NCBI RefSeq assembly: GCF_026168755.1 | Contig: NZ_JAPFDR010000007.1 | Coordinates: 45,773-109,772 of the forward strand | DNA: 64,000 bases | Direction: 5' to 3' | Source of the DNA: Clostridium sp. | Lineage (GTDB): Bacteria; Bacillota; Clostridia; Clostridiales; Clostridiaceae | Shown here: positions 7,587 to 15,807 of the stretch, piece after piece | Layout: each line of letters starts with the position of its first letter | Position numbering within the stretch: the stretch's first letter is position 1 | Translations under genes and position numbers: made by a program | The notes under the pieces: generated by a model | The model's input: only the letters and a program-made list of their open reading frames with translations | The model's database searches: none | What the model was told of the DNA's origin: nothing

Positions 7587-8615
7587 ATGGAAAAGCATTT
7601 AGATATATTACATAAGCTTGTATTAGATAAGGGAATTAACAGAAGAGAAAGAGACATGCTTATTGCGTTAAAGGCATTTGATTTTGAAGACAGTAATGTT
7701 ATTTCGGTAGGATTACAGACTTTATTAGATTATTTTTGTATTAAAAATAAGGAATCTATTTATAGTGTGTTGAGAACATTACAATCTAAGAATTATATAA
7801 GAATTGAAAAGAAAAATGGAATGAGAAATGTATATGTGATAATAAAGGATTATTTGTTGGGTAAGTATGTTGAAGATAGTGGATACAATGGTGAAACTAG
7901 TGATGCACAGGGTAGTTACACTAGTGTACCTAGTTGTGAAGAAAGTAGGTACACTGATGAAACTAGTGGAATAAGTGGATATGCTGATGTATCTGGTTGT
8001 GAGAAAGGTAGATACAAAGATGTACCTAGTACTAGATACGATGATGTATCTGGTGATGCACAGGGTAGTTACATTGGTGTACCTAGTTGTGAAGAAAGTA
8101 GGTACACTGATGTAACTGGTGATATAAGTGGACATGATGATGTATCTGGTTGTGATGAAGGTAGATACAAGGATGTACCTGGTACTGGATACGCTGATGT
8201 ATCTAGTAATGGCCAAGGGGGATACGATAATGTATCTACTTCACATAATAATATATATATAAATAAAAATAATAATAAAATATATATAAATATAATTAAT
8301 CATTGGAATAGTAAGAAAATAGGTAAATCTGTTAGTTTAAATATTAAAGTTATAGATAGTATAAATAAGGCTATGACTAAATATAACTTTGATGAAATTA
8401 AAAAAGCAATTGATAATTATGCCAAGGTTTATAACAGTGATTATTTCTATGATTTTCAGTGGCACTTGTCATACTTTTTAACTAGGGATAATGCTATAGG
8501 AAAGTTTGTTGACAATGGAGATATATGGCTGAGATATAAGAAAAAATATTATACTCTTAGGGATGAATATGAGGAGTGGGGAATAAATACAGAGGATTAT
8601 ATAAATAGTATATAA
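7587..8615 (+). CDS. Phage/plasmid-type replication initiator with internal repeat domain
   Basis: 342 residues. Residues 1-95 look like a winged helix-turn-helix (REDMLIALKAF-type helix, then TLLDYFCIKNKESIYSVLRTL and a beta-wing YIRIEKKNGMRNVYVI), as in phage replisome-organiser proteins. Residues about 99-217 consist of repeats with the pattern (S/R/G)-Y-x-D-V-(S/P). Residues about 235-342 (INHWNSKKIG, FDEIKKAIDNYAKVY, FQWHLSYFLTRDNAIGKF) match the C-terminal region of phage initiator-like proteins. The repeat part corresponds to twelve DNA dyads described separately. The ATG at 7587 follows AAAGGTGGG. The next gene is a DnaB-like helicase, 20 bases downstream, so this protein probably binds the repeats and loads that helicase. 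The role is inferred. Confidence 0.7.
   Translation: MEKHLDILHKLVLDKGINRRERDMLIALKAFDFEDSNVISVGLQTLLDYFCIKNKESIYSVLRTLQSKNYIRIEKKNGMRNVYVIIKDYLLGKYVEDSGYNGETSDAQGSYTSVPSCEESRYTDETSGISGYADVSGCEKGRYKDVPSTRYDDVSGDAQGSYIGVPSCEESRYTDVTGDISGHDDVSGCDEGRYKDVPGTGYADVSSNGQGGYDNVSTSHNNIYINKNNNKIYINIINHWNSKKIGKSVSLNIKVIDSINKAMTKYNFDEIKKAIDNYAKVYNSDYFYDFQWHLSYFLTRDNAIGKFVDNGDIWLRYKKKYYTLRDEYEEWGINTEDYINSI
7881..8237 (+). repeat. Twelve 18-bp dyad-symmetric iterons inside the initiator gene
   Basis: Repeats start at 7881, 7914, 7947, 7977, 8010, 8034, 8067, 8100, 8130, 8163, 8187 and 8220. The consensus is AGRTAC-N6-GTAYCT, with the N6 usually ending in GAT; the two six-base arms are each other's inverse complement (the 8034 copy is perfect). 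Spacings are 33, 33, 30, 33, 24, then the same five again, then 33, so a 153-bp higher-order unit is present twice (7914-8066 and 8067-8219, about 87% identical by hand alignment). Every spacing is a multiple of 3. The layout resembles lambda, where O-binding iterons lie within gene O. Confidence 0.85.
8238..8305 (+). other. A+T-rich stretch next to the iterons (possible DNA unwinding element)
   Basis: Directly after the last iteron comes a run of roughly 60 bases made almost only of A and T, including repeated ATATATATA and AATAATAA. It encodes a low-complexity Asn/Ile/Lys/Tyr linker. Its position beside the iteron array is that of an origin unwinding element. Function inferred. Confidence 0.5.
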
Positions 8616-8635
8616 GATTATAGGGGGAGAATATT

Positions 8636-9961
8636 ATGTTAGATAATGGTCAAGTACAATTAGAGCAAGAAATATTAAGTTCAATTCTTAAAAATAGTGA
8701 ACTTATAATAACAGCAAAGGAAGTTATAAAGCCGTATATGTTTTTGTACGAGCCTCATGTAAATATTTATTTAGGTATTATGGAAATGGTTAATAAAAAA
8801 ATGTCTATTGATTTGGTTAACTTTTTAGAATATCAAAGAGAAAATATTAATTCTATGGATGGAGTTTCTTATGTTACAGAAATATATACTTGCAATCCAA
8901 GTGATTCTGGGTTCAATACAAAGCTTGAGCTACTTATTAGGGGATATAAAAAGCATTTGTATGTTGAAATGGGTAATAAGATTTTAAGAGGTATGTCTAT
9001 TGATGAAATTGAGGCTGAGGTTGAAAATACTAAGGTTAATATTCATAAATGCCAAATTAAGAAGGAATTAGATATAACACAAGAATATGATGAGTATTTA
9101 ACTTGGCTTTATAATGAGAATAGGGATGAAGGGATAAAAAGTGGATTTTATTATATTGATAAATATTTGGGGAATTTTCAAAAGGGAAGGCTTATTACTG
9201 TTTTTGCTAGAAGTGGTGTTGGGAAAAGTACATTTTCTATACAGGCAGCAGCTAATATGGTTTTTAGTGGAGCAAAGGTTTTTTATGGTAGTGCAGAAAT
9301 GAGTACTAATCAAATATTTAATAAGATGGCAGCAAGTGCATTATCATTATCTAGTAATTCTATTGATGAGGATAGTATTTTGGTTGAGCAAAAGGACAGT
9401 ATTTCTAAGCTTATGGCTAAGTTAATGAGTAGTAGTTTTTATGTTTCTACTGAAACTGATCTTGATAAGTTTATTCATGAGATAAAAGTGTATAAGCTTC
9501 AAAATAATTTAGATGTTGTTTTTGTTGATTATATTAATAAGTATGTTGATTTTGGTGAAAAGGATATTATGACAAATAAGCTTGGGAAGATTAGTGGTAA
9601 ACTTAAGACTTTAGCTATGAATGAGGATATATGTGTAGTTTTGGTGGCTCAGGCTAATAGGGTAGTTGATAAGAGAACAGGAGATATTGCAGTTGAGAAG
9701 ATTGATTCTAGTGATATTCAAGATAGTGCTAGAATTGAACAGGATAGTGATCAAGTTATTGCTCTTTATAGGAATATTAAGCTTGATGATAAGCAGTATA
9801 GAGACATGCTATTTAAGCAGGGTAAGCTTAATTATAATTCTAAGGAGGCGGATAAGAATCCTGAATGTATGAATGCTGTTATTATTAAGAATAGACATGG
9901 GCAACGTGGAACTTGTGCATTGAGATGGAATGGGAGGTATTCACGAGTTAGTGATTTTTAG
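8636..9961 (+). CDS. DnaB-like replicative helicase
   Basis: 441 residues, the normal length for DnaB. The N-terminal domain (about 8-105) has the DnaB_N pattern EQEILSSIL. The RecA-like motor domain starts near 165 with SGFYYIDKYLGNFQKGRL, where DnaB has GFxxLDxxxxGxxxG-x-L. Walker A is ARSGVGKST (191-199); Walker B is LDVVFVDYI (292-300). DSSDIQDSARIEQDSDQVIALYR and the late HGQRGTCALRWNG also match. It moves along DNA as a hexamer and separates strands. It is more diverged than a housekeeping DnaB and sits next to an initiator-like gene, so it probably serves the local replicon. The ATG follows GGGGGAG. Confidence 0.9.
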   Translation: MLDNGQVQLEQEILSSILKNSELIITAKEVIKPYMFLYEPHVNIYLGIMEMVNKKMSIDLVNFLEYQRENINSMDGVSYVTEIYTCNPSDSGFNTKLELLIRGYKKHLYVEMGNKILRGMSIDEIEAEVENTKVNIHKCQIKKELDITQEYDEYLTWLYNENRDEGIKSGFYYIDKYLGNFQKGRLITVFARSGVGKSTFSIQAAANMVFSGAKVFYGSAEMSTNQIFNKMAASALSLSSNSIDEDSILVEQKDSISKLMAKLMSSSFYVSTETDLDKFIHEIKVYKLQNNLDVVFVDYINKYVDFGEKDIMTNKLGKISGKLKTLAMNEDICVVLVAQANRVVDKRTGDIAVEKIDSSDIQDSARIEQDSDQVIALYRNIKLDDKQYRDMLFKQGKLNYNSKEADKNPECMNAVIIKNRHGQRGTCALRWNGRYSRVSDF

Positions 9962-10082
9962 GGATTTGTAATAAGGTCATCTTAATAAAGTAGATTTTGT
10001 GTTTATAAATAAATATTTAGGTTATATAATATATATAGGTTTATAAAAAACTTATATATGATAGAAGTTGGAGGAGTTAACT

Positions 10083-10550
10083 ATGGTAAAGAGTTCAGAA
10101 ATTATATATCATGGAAGTTATATGGAGATAGAATTTCCTGAAATCCGAAAACATAGATTTACAAAAGATTTTTCTTGGGGGTTTTATTGCACTAAAATAA
10201 AGGAGCAAGCAGAAAGATGGGCAGAAAAGTTTAATACTTCAATAGTAAATGTTTATGAAGTTAAGGATATTGATTCTTTAAATATTAAAAGGTTTGAAGA
10301 TTATACTGATGAATGGCTTGAGTTTGTAGTTAAATGTCGTAGTGGAAGTACTCATGAATACGATGTGGTTATAGGTCCTATGGCAGATGATACTATCTAT
10401 GACTATATTGAAGCATATACACATGGGCAAATGAATAAGGAGAAGTTTTTCGAGTTAATGAAATTTAAATATCCTACTCATCAAATAAGTTTTCATACAA
10501 TTAAAGCTTTAGATTGTATAAATTTTAGAGAAAGTTATGAAGTTCATTAA
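10083..10550 (+). CDS. DUF3990 family protein, possible ADP-ribosyltransferase-like toxin
   Basis: 155 residues from the ATG at 10083, which lies eight bases after GGAGGAG (a TTG at 10068 would put that site inside the gene). The N-terminal half reads IIYHGSYMEIEFPEI, then FSWGFYCTKIKEQAERWAEKF and IVNVYEV, which is the DUF3990 pattern (HGS, then DFG-x-GFY-T, then QA-x-WA). DUF3990 has been linked by computational work to the ADP-ribosyltransferase fold, and its members often sit in toxin-antitoxin-like or mobile contexts. The antitoxin-like DUF3791 gene often found beside such genes is not recognisable here; a decayed reading frame follows. Activity is unproven. Confidence 0.65.
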   Translation: MVKSSEIIYHGSYMEIEFPEIRKHRFTKDFSWGFYCTKIKEQAERWAEKFNTSIVNVYEVKDIDSLNIKRFEDYTDEWLEFVVKCRSGSTHEYDVVIGPMADDTIYDYIEAYTHGQMNKEKFFELMKFKYPTHQISFHTIKALDCINFRESYEVH

Positions 10551-10551
10551 A

Positions 10552-10808
10552 AATCCGACGGATCCAGTAAATTTCCAGTTGTATTTTAAAAATGAATGAT
10601 GAAAATATTGAATTTAATAATACTGTAGAATTGATACCAGGAATATATGATATAAGGGCATTAGATGTTGTACTTAGATCAGAAACTGAAAGTATAATCT
10701 AGTGATGGGGAAATAGAGGATATATATACTAATAGTACATCTTTACCTGAATATTTAAATAAAGATAAGAGTAAAGGAATAAAGTATAGTGATAAAAGTC
10801 AAAGATAA
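10552..10808 (+). pseudogene. Frameshifted gene relic after the DUF3990 gene
   Basis: Coding-like sequence continues in three frames. About 10552-10602 encodes NPTDPVNFQLYFKNE up to a stop. 10592-10702 encodes NTVELIPGIYDIRALDVV and ends at TAG. 10701-10808 encodes SDGEIEDIYTNSTSLPEYL up to TAA. The three peptides read smoothly one after another, as expected of one gene broken by small indels. I do not recognise the family. Confidence 0.4.
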
Positions 10809-10961
10809 TAAGTGAAACTAACTTCAAGTCGGGAGAGTAGATAGATTTGTTTATTACTAGAGTGTAAAATAATCTGTGTAAACTCTTGTAAATAATGAGC
10901 AATTTTCAAAATCTAAATTTTATTTAGTTTACACAAAGTTTTTTACAGGGCCCCATTTCAT
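10809..10961. other. Intergenic region with long-loop inverted repeat
   Basis: TGTGTAAACT (10875-10884) pairs with AGTTTACACA (10926-10935) across a 41-base loop, followed by a T-run (about 10938-10944). It could be a weak terminator between the DUF3990 relic and the converging Rpn remnant. Confidence 0.4.
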
Positions 10962-11369
10962 CTATAATAATTTTTCTATCTCAATTTTTTCTAATCCTGT
11001 AATACTACTAATAGTATTTATATCAAGTCCCGCTTTCAAAGAATTTTTAGCTACTTCTATAGCTTTATTTTTCTCTCCCTCCTTTTTCCCAATTTCATTT
11101 CCAATTTCTATTCCCTTTTCTTCAGCATTTTCAAGAGCGCTTACTTTATCTAATAACGCAGCCCTTCTATCTTCATATTTCATTCTTTCTTTATCATTAG
11201 CACTTAATCTTAGTAATTCACTTTTTGCCTCTCTGATTTCTTGTATAGTCATTTCAGCTTTTTCAAGTTTATTACTTATTGGATTTTCTATAAATTCCAT
11301 CCATGCATCAAATACATCTTTTATTTCTTCATTTTTAGGTAATTTAGGTAATTCTATAAATTTAGTCAA
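10962..11369 (-). pseudogene. C-terminal remnant of an Rpn/PD-(D/E)XK nuclease family protein
   Basis: 135 residues, where full Rpn-family (recombination-promoting nuclease, PDDEXK transposase-like) proteins have about 280-320. The N-terminal catalytic half is absent. What remains matches the family's C-terminal part: FIELPKLPKNEEIKD, DAWMEFIENP, then a charged helical region with KGIEIGNEIGKKEGEKN and a terminal LDINTISSITGL helix typical of the family. The ORF still has a start codon and an AAGGAG site placed well upstream, so it may be expressed. In E. coli an intragenic short C-terminal product of RpnA acts as inhibitor of the long form, so a stand-alone C-terminal piece could be functional; that is speculation. 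Confidence 0.6.
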
Positions 11370-11394
11370 TCTAAATCAACTCCTTATTAACCGC

Positions 11395-11490
11395 AATATC
11401 TTATTTATATTATACTATGTTGATAAGATAAAGTAACTTTAATTTTTAATACCCCAAATATTTTATCTTTTCTGAAATATATAAATTTTA
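11395..11490. repeat. 96-bp dispersed repeat, copy A
   Basis: Matches 20492-20587 over 96 ungapped bases with about 6 differences (hand alignment). Here it lies just upstream of the Rpn remnant, where its promoter would be. Confidence 0.85.
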
Positions 11491-11681
11491 TAAGCTAGTT
11501 ACTATTTTTATATCATTAATAAAATATATTGTAGAAAATAAGTGAAATTAGTATTAAATAGGTATTTCGATGTATAATTACCATAAATAAAAGTTGCCAC
11601 AATTAAGGAAAACAATTGGTATAGTTTAAAGTTAAGAAAACGAATACAATAATATTGTAAGGTAGCTAAGGAGGTAAAGGG

Positions 11682-13601
11682 TTGATAATTCTTACTAAAA
11701 GACAAATAAAAATAACTAACTTTCTAGAAAATAAACTAGAATGGACAACTATAGAAAATATAGCTAAAGCATTTGATGTCAGTGAAAGAACAATACGAAA
11801 TGATTTAGATTCTATAGGAGCATTTTTACAAAAAAATAATATTGAATTAGAAAGAAAGCCAAGATTAGGAGTTAAGATTAACTTAAAAAGAAATCAAAAT
11901 ATCAACAATATACTGAAAGAGTGTACTAATAAGTTATATACAGCTGATGATAGAGTTATTATGATAGCAATAATATTGTTAATAAGAAATAGTACAACTA
12001 TTGAAAAATTATCAGATTATATCCAAGTAAGTAAAAATACATTAGTAAATGATTTGAAAGCATCTGAAGAAATATTAAAGAGTTTAGATGTTGAACTTGC
12101 CAAAAAATCATATTATGGAATCACTACAAAAGAAAATAATTATGAAAAGGTAGCAAATGCTTTCTTAGTATTATTCCATAAGCTTGAAGAGAGATATGAA
12201 TATGAAGTATACAAGCTTTTGTATGAAAATAACAGCTTAGATAAAAACATAATACGAAACATTATAGAAGCTGTTGAAGAAAATAATGATATTCAATATA
12301 CAGAAGAAGCTTATGAAGAGCTAGAAATAATTTTATTATTAACTATGTATAAAAGTATAAATTCCAAGAGTGAAGATGAAAATTATAAAAGTAATTTATT
12401 AACTAAAGAAAGTGTTTTTCTAAAAGAAATTATAGAAAAGTTTTCACTAGTAAAAGTTAATGATGAAAGAATATCTTATTTGTTTAAAGTATTTAAAGGA
12501 GCTAAAAGATCTAAGTATATTACTGAAAATAAAGAAGAATTAGATGTTGTTGTTAATGAGATAGTAGAAGAGCTATGCGAAATACTTAATATTAAAGTTG
12601 ATAATGATAATGATAATGAATTTTTAATGCAAATGGCAATGCACTTAAATGTAGCAATCTATAGATTGAAAAATAATTTGATAATAAGTAATCCTATGTT
12701 AGAAGAGATTAAGTATAAAATGTCTTTCATATATAATGTTACAGAAAAGGTATTAAATAATAAAAAGAAAGTTATTGGAGTGGAGTTTCCAGATGCAGAA
12801 ATAGCATATATGGCAATGTATTTTGAAACTTTATTTGAAAAGTATGTTAAAGGTAATTTAAATTCTAAAATTTTAATTGTATGTAATGGAGGATTAGCAA
12901 CATCAAGTTTATTAAAGTCTAGAATAAATTTAATGATACCAGAAGTAACTATTGAGGGTATATGTAGATTAAAAGATGTTAATTACTATTTAAATAATAC
13001 TGATATCGACTTTGTAGTAACTACAGTACCATTAGAACTAAAGGAATATAAAGTTATAAAAGTAAGTCCATTATTAGAGATTGAAGATTTAGAGAGAATT
13101 AAAGCTGAAATTTATAATAAGTGGTATGAAAAGAATTGTAAGTATTTAATTGAGAAAGTTAAAAGTGAAGATACAACTGATATAGCAAGAATAATACCTG
13201 AAAAATATGCTCAGTTTAATTTAGTTATAGATGATTGGAGAGAAGCTATAAAAGTAGCATCTCAACCTTTAGTAAAATCTAAAAAAATAAAACAAGCTTA
13301 TATTTCAGACATGATAAGAGTTGTAGAAACATTAGGAAATTACATGGTTTTCATTCCGGAAATCGCATTTGTACATGCTCCGCCAGAAAATGTTATAGAT
13401 AATGGAGTTAGTTTATTAACATTAAAAGAACCATTAGAGTTTGGAGTTAAAAATAAAGTAACTATAAAAGCAATAGTAGTTTTAGCTAATAAAGAAGAAA
13501 GTAAAAGCTTAGTTTCACTAGTAAATATACTGATGAAAGGTAGTAATGTAGATAAATTTAAATCTGCAACAAAATATGAAGAAATAAAAAAACTAGTATA
13601 A
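11682..13601 (+). CDS. PRD-domain PTS-linked transcriptional regulator (MtlR/BglG-type)
   Basis: 639 residues. It starts at TTG 11682, seven bases after GGAGG. Domains in order: N-terminal helix-turn-helix (about 1-60, IENIAKAFDVSERTIRNDLDSIG), a second Mga-like helix-turn-helix (about 80-140), two PRD domains (about 180-390, with regulatory histidines such as MAMHLNVAIYRL), a GatB-like EIIB domain (about 395-475, KILIVCNGGLATSSLL) and a C-terminal EIIA domain (about 490-639, with FVHAPPE). DNA-binding activators of this type are switched by PTS phosphorylation according to sugar supply. It lies directly before the EIIA/B/C genes it presumably controls, 17 bases apart. Confidence 0.9.
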   Translation: MIILTKRQIKITNFLENKLEWTTIENIAKAFDVSERTIRNDLDSIGAFLQKNNIELERKPRLGVKINLKRNQNINNILKECTNKLYTADDRVIMIAIILLIRNSTTIEKLSDYIQVSKNTLVNDLKASEEILKSLDVELAKKSYYGITTKENNYEKVANAFLVLFHKLEERYEYEVYKLLYENNSLDKNIIRNIIEAVEENNDIQYTEEAYEELEIILLLTMYKSINSKSEDENYKSNLLTKESVFLKEIIEKFSLVKVNDERISYLFKVFKGAKRSKYITENKEELDVVVNEIVEELCEILNIKVDNDNDNEFLMQMAMHLNVAIYRLKNNLIISNPMLEEIKYKMSFIYNVTEKVLNNKKKVIGVEFPDAEIAYMAMYFETLFEKYVKGNLNSKILIVCNGGLATSSLLKSRINLMIPEVTIEGICRLKDVNYYLNNTDIDFVVTTVPLELKEYKVIKVSPLLEIEDLERIKAEIYNKWYEKNCKYLIEKVKSEDTTDIARIIPEKYAQFNLVIDDWREAIKVASQPLVKSKKIKQAYISDMIRVVETLGNYMVFIPEIAFVHAPPENVIDNGVSLLTLKEPLEFGVKNKVTIKAIVVLANKEESKSLVSLVNILMKGSNVDKFKSATKYEEIKKLV

Positions 13602-13618
13602 GAAGTAGGGGGAGGAAA

Positions 13619-14020
13619 ATGTTTGTAAAAATAATAGATGAGGTCAAGGATTACACTGAGGCAATAAAAATATCTTGTGATACTTTAGAAAATGAAGGAA
13701 TCATAGAGGAAAGATATTATGATTCAATAATAAAAAAAATAGATGAATTTGGTCCTTATTTTTGTATAGCTGATGGGGTATGTATGCCTCATGCCAGACC
13801 AGAAGATGGTGCTATAAAAGAAGGATTATGTATATTAAAGTTAAATAAGCCAGTAGATTTTTTAGGGAAACAAATAAGTATGTTTTTTACACTATCTGCA
13901 AGGGATAATGATTCACATTTAGGGTTATTAAGAAAAATTGCAGAAGTTTGTATGGATAAAAATAAATTTAATAAATTAATGAAAATAAATAATGAAAAAG
14001 AGTTAATGGAGGTATTTTAA
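13619..14020 (+). CDS. PTS EIIA component, ascorbate/fructose-mannitol type
   Basis: 133 residues, one PTS_EIIA_2 domain. It carries phosphate from HPr to EIIB in the cytoplasm. The active-site histidine is His58 in DGVCMPHARPEDGA. The regulator upstream also ends in an EIIA domain, so this is a separate transport copy. The ATG follows GGGGGAGG, and the stop is one base before the EIIB start, showing tight coupling. UlaC-like by sequence and neighbourhood. Confidence 0.85.
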   Translation: MFVKIIDEVKDYTEAIKISCDTLENEGIIEERYYDSIIKKIDEFGPYFCIADGVCMPHARPEDGAIKEGLCILKLNKPVDFLGKQISMFFTLSARDNDSHLGLLRKIAEVCMDKNKFNKLMKINNEKELMEVF

Positions 14021-14021
14021 A

Positions 14022-14297
14022 ATGAAAAGAATAATGGCAGTATGTGGTTCAGGGTTAGGTTCAAGCTTTATGGTGGAAATGAATATAACAGATGTATTAA
14101 ATGAATTAGGTGTATCAGGAGAATATGAAGCAAGTCATACTTCTTTAGCAGATGTAACACCATCAGATGCAGATATTTTTGTTACAGGAGCAGATTTAGC
14201 TGATAGTGCAAGTCATTTACCAGAGCTTATAGTATTAGATTCATTATTAGATAGAGATGAATTAAAAAATAAGATAAAAGAAAAGTTAGGATTATAA
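14022..14297 (+). CDS. PTS EIIB component, ascorbate-type (UlaB-like)
   Basis: 91 residues. Opens MKRIMAVCGSGLGSSFMVEMNI, the phosphocysteine loop of UlaB/GatB-type EIIB, with Cys8 as the phosphorylated residue; phosphate passes from EIIA to the incoming sugar at EIIC. Full length for the family. It lies between EIIA and EIIC genes in one operon. Confidence 0.88.
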   Translation: MKRIMAVCGSGLGSSFMVEMNITDVLNELGVSGEYEASHTSLADVTPSDADIFVTGADLADSASHLPELIVLDSLLDRDELKNKIKEKLGL

Positions 14298-14349
14298 AAG
14301 ATATATTTCTATTGGATAAGTTTCATAAAAAATACAGGAGGAATTAGTA

Positions 14350-15723
14350 ATGACAGGTTTTTTAAAAGTATTGGTTGATCTTGTATCACAACCATCAATT
14401 TTGGTTGGAATAATAGTTTTAGTTGGATTATTACTTCAGAAAAAAGATTTAGATGTAATTATTAAATCTACATTAAAGGCGATGGTTGGTTTTTTAGTTA
14501 TTAGTGCAGCTGCAAATGTTATAACAAGTTCATTAACACCGTTTGGAACTATGTTCTCACATGCATTTAATATATCTGGTGTTATTCCAAACAATGAAGC
14601 AGTTGTTGCTTTAGCTATTGATGAGTTTGGAACAGCAACAGCTTTAATTATGGCATTTGGAATGATAGCCAATATTATTATAGCTAGATTCACGAAATTT
14701 AAGTATATTTTCTTAACTGGGCACCATACATTATATCTAGCTTGTATGATAGCAGTTATATTAGCATCTGGAGGAATGGCAGGAGTACAATTAATTTTTA
14801 CAGGTGCAATTGCATTAGGTTTAATAATGGTACTATCTCCAGCAATATTACAGCCTTTCATGAAGAAGATAACAAAAAATGATTCTGTTGCATTAGGACA
14901 TTTTTCAGGTGTAGGATATGCTTTATCAGCATTAATTGGAAAAGCTGTAGGTAAAAATTCAAAATCAACTGAAGAAATGAAAGTACCAAAATCTTTAAGT
15001 TTCTTAAGAGATTCAGTTGTATCTATTTCACTTACAATGGTTGTTTTATATTTAGTAGTTGCAATTGTATCAGGGCCAACATTTGTTGAAAGTGAATTAT
15101 CAGGTGGAGATAACTATATAGTATATTCTTTAATTCAAGCATTAACATTCTCTGCAGGATTTATATTAATTCAAAATGGAGTTAGATTAGTACTTAATGA
15201 AATAGTTCCAGCATTTAAAGGAATTTCAAGCAAATTAGTTCCTAACTCAAAACCAGCATTAGATTGCCCAATAGTATTCCCATATGCTCAAAATGCAGTA
15301 TTAATTGGATTTATATTCTCATTCTTAGGTGGAATAGTATCTATGATAGCTTTAGGAGCTTTAGGATTAGTTGTAATAATACCAGGGGTTGTACCACACT
15401 TCTTCTGTGGAGCTACATCAGCAGTTTTCGGAAATGCTACAGGTGGTAGAAGAGGAGCTATTTTAGGATCTTTTGTGAACGGTATATTAATATCATTCTT
15501 ACCAGTAGGTTTATTACCTGTACTTGGAAACTTAGGAATAGCAAATTCAACATTCTCAGATGCGGATTTTGCTGTATCAGGAATTTTCTTAGGAAAAGTT
15601 CAAGAATATATTGGTGGTACAGGCTTAACTATAACATTAGTTGCTATAGTTGCAGTATTAGTTGTAATTAGCTTAGTAAGTAAGGATAAAGAAGTTAAGG
15701 TTAAAAATACAGAAACAGTTTAA
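14350..15723 (+). CDS. PTS EIIC component, ascorbate-type (UlaA-like)
   Basis: 457 residues with about eleven membrane segments. UlaA-family features are VDLVSQPSILVGIIVLVGLLLQ near the start, the KAMVGFLVI segment, DEFGTATALIMAFGM, LTGHHTLYLACM, and PHFFCGATSAVFGNATGGRRGA in the last third. It takes a sugar or sugar acid across the membrane while phosphorylating it with EIIB. Ascorbate is the textbook substrate, but the dissimilation genes for ascorbate (ulaD, E, F, G) are missing next to it and transketolase/aldolase genes follow, so a pentose or pentitol is possible. RBS AGGAGG precedes the ATG. Confidence 0.88.
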   Translation: MTGFLKVLVDLVSQPSILVGIIVLVGLLLQKKDLDVIIKSTLKAMVGFLVISAAANVITSSLTPFGTMFSHAFNISGVIPNNEAVVALAIDEFGTATALIMAFGMIANIIIARFTKFKYIFLTGHHTLYLACMIAVILASGGMAGVQLIFTGAIALGLIMVLSPAILQPFMKKITKNDSVALGHFSGVGYALSALIGKAVGKNSKSTEEMKVPKSLSFLRDSVVSISLTMVVLYLVVAIVSGPTFVESELSGGDNYIVYSLIQALTFSAGFILIQNGVRLVLNEIVPAFKGISSKLVPNSKPALDCPIVFPYAQNAVLIGFIFSFLGGIVSMIALGALGLVVIIPGVVPHFFCGATSAVFGNATGGRRGAILGSFVNGILISFLPVGLLPVLGNLGIANSTFSDADFAVSGIFLGKVQEYIGGTGLTITLVAIVAVLVVISLVSKDKEVKVKNTETV

Positions 15724-15741
15724 ATAGTGTGTAGATTTAAG

Positions 15742-15772
15742 ATTGAGGAATTTATTGATTCCTCAATTTTTA
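15742..15772 (+). terminator. Hairpin terminator inside the PTS/transketolase operon
   Basis: ATTGAGGAA (15742-15750) / TTCCTCAAT (15759-15767) with an 8-base loop and TTTTTAT tail. It separates EIIC from the transketolase genes and may lower their expression relative to the transporter, or split the operon. Confidence 0.75.
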
Positions 15773-15807
15773 TACAAAAATATAAATAGAAAAGGAGAAT
15801 TTTATTA

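Noticed and set aside
7779..8216. 145-codon minus-strand ORF as a real gene
   Set aside because: No ribosome binding site and low-complexity product; it is a mirror of the palindromic repeats in the initiator gene.
7881..8237. CRISPR array
   Set aside because: Repeats are only 18 bp, degenerate, in codon phase, and the intervening sequences are themselves repeated; no cas genes nearby.
10083..10550. Phage structural or DNA packaging protein, given the neighbouring replication genes
   Set aside because: The HGS, GFY and QAxxWA pattern matches DUF3990; no structural phage gene is nearby.
14436..14861. 141-codon minus-strand ORF
   Set aside because: Antisense to the strongly supported EIIC gene; typical shadow frame.
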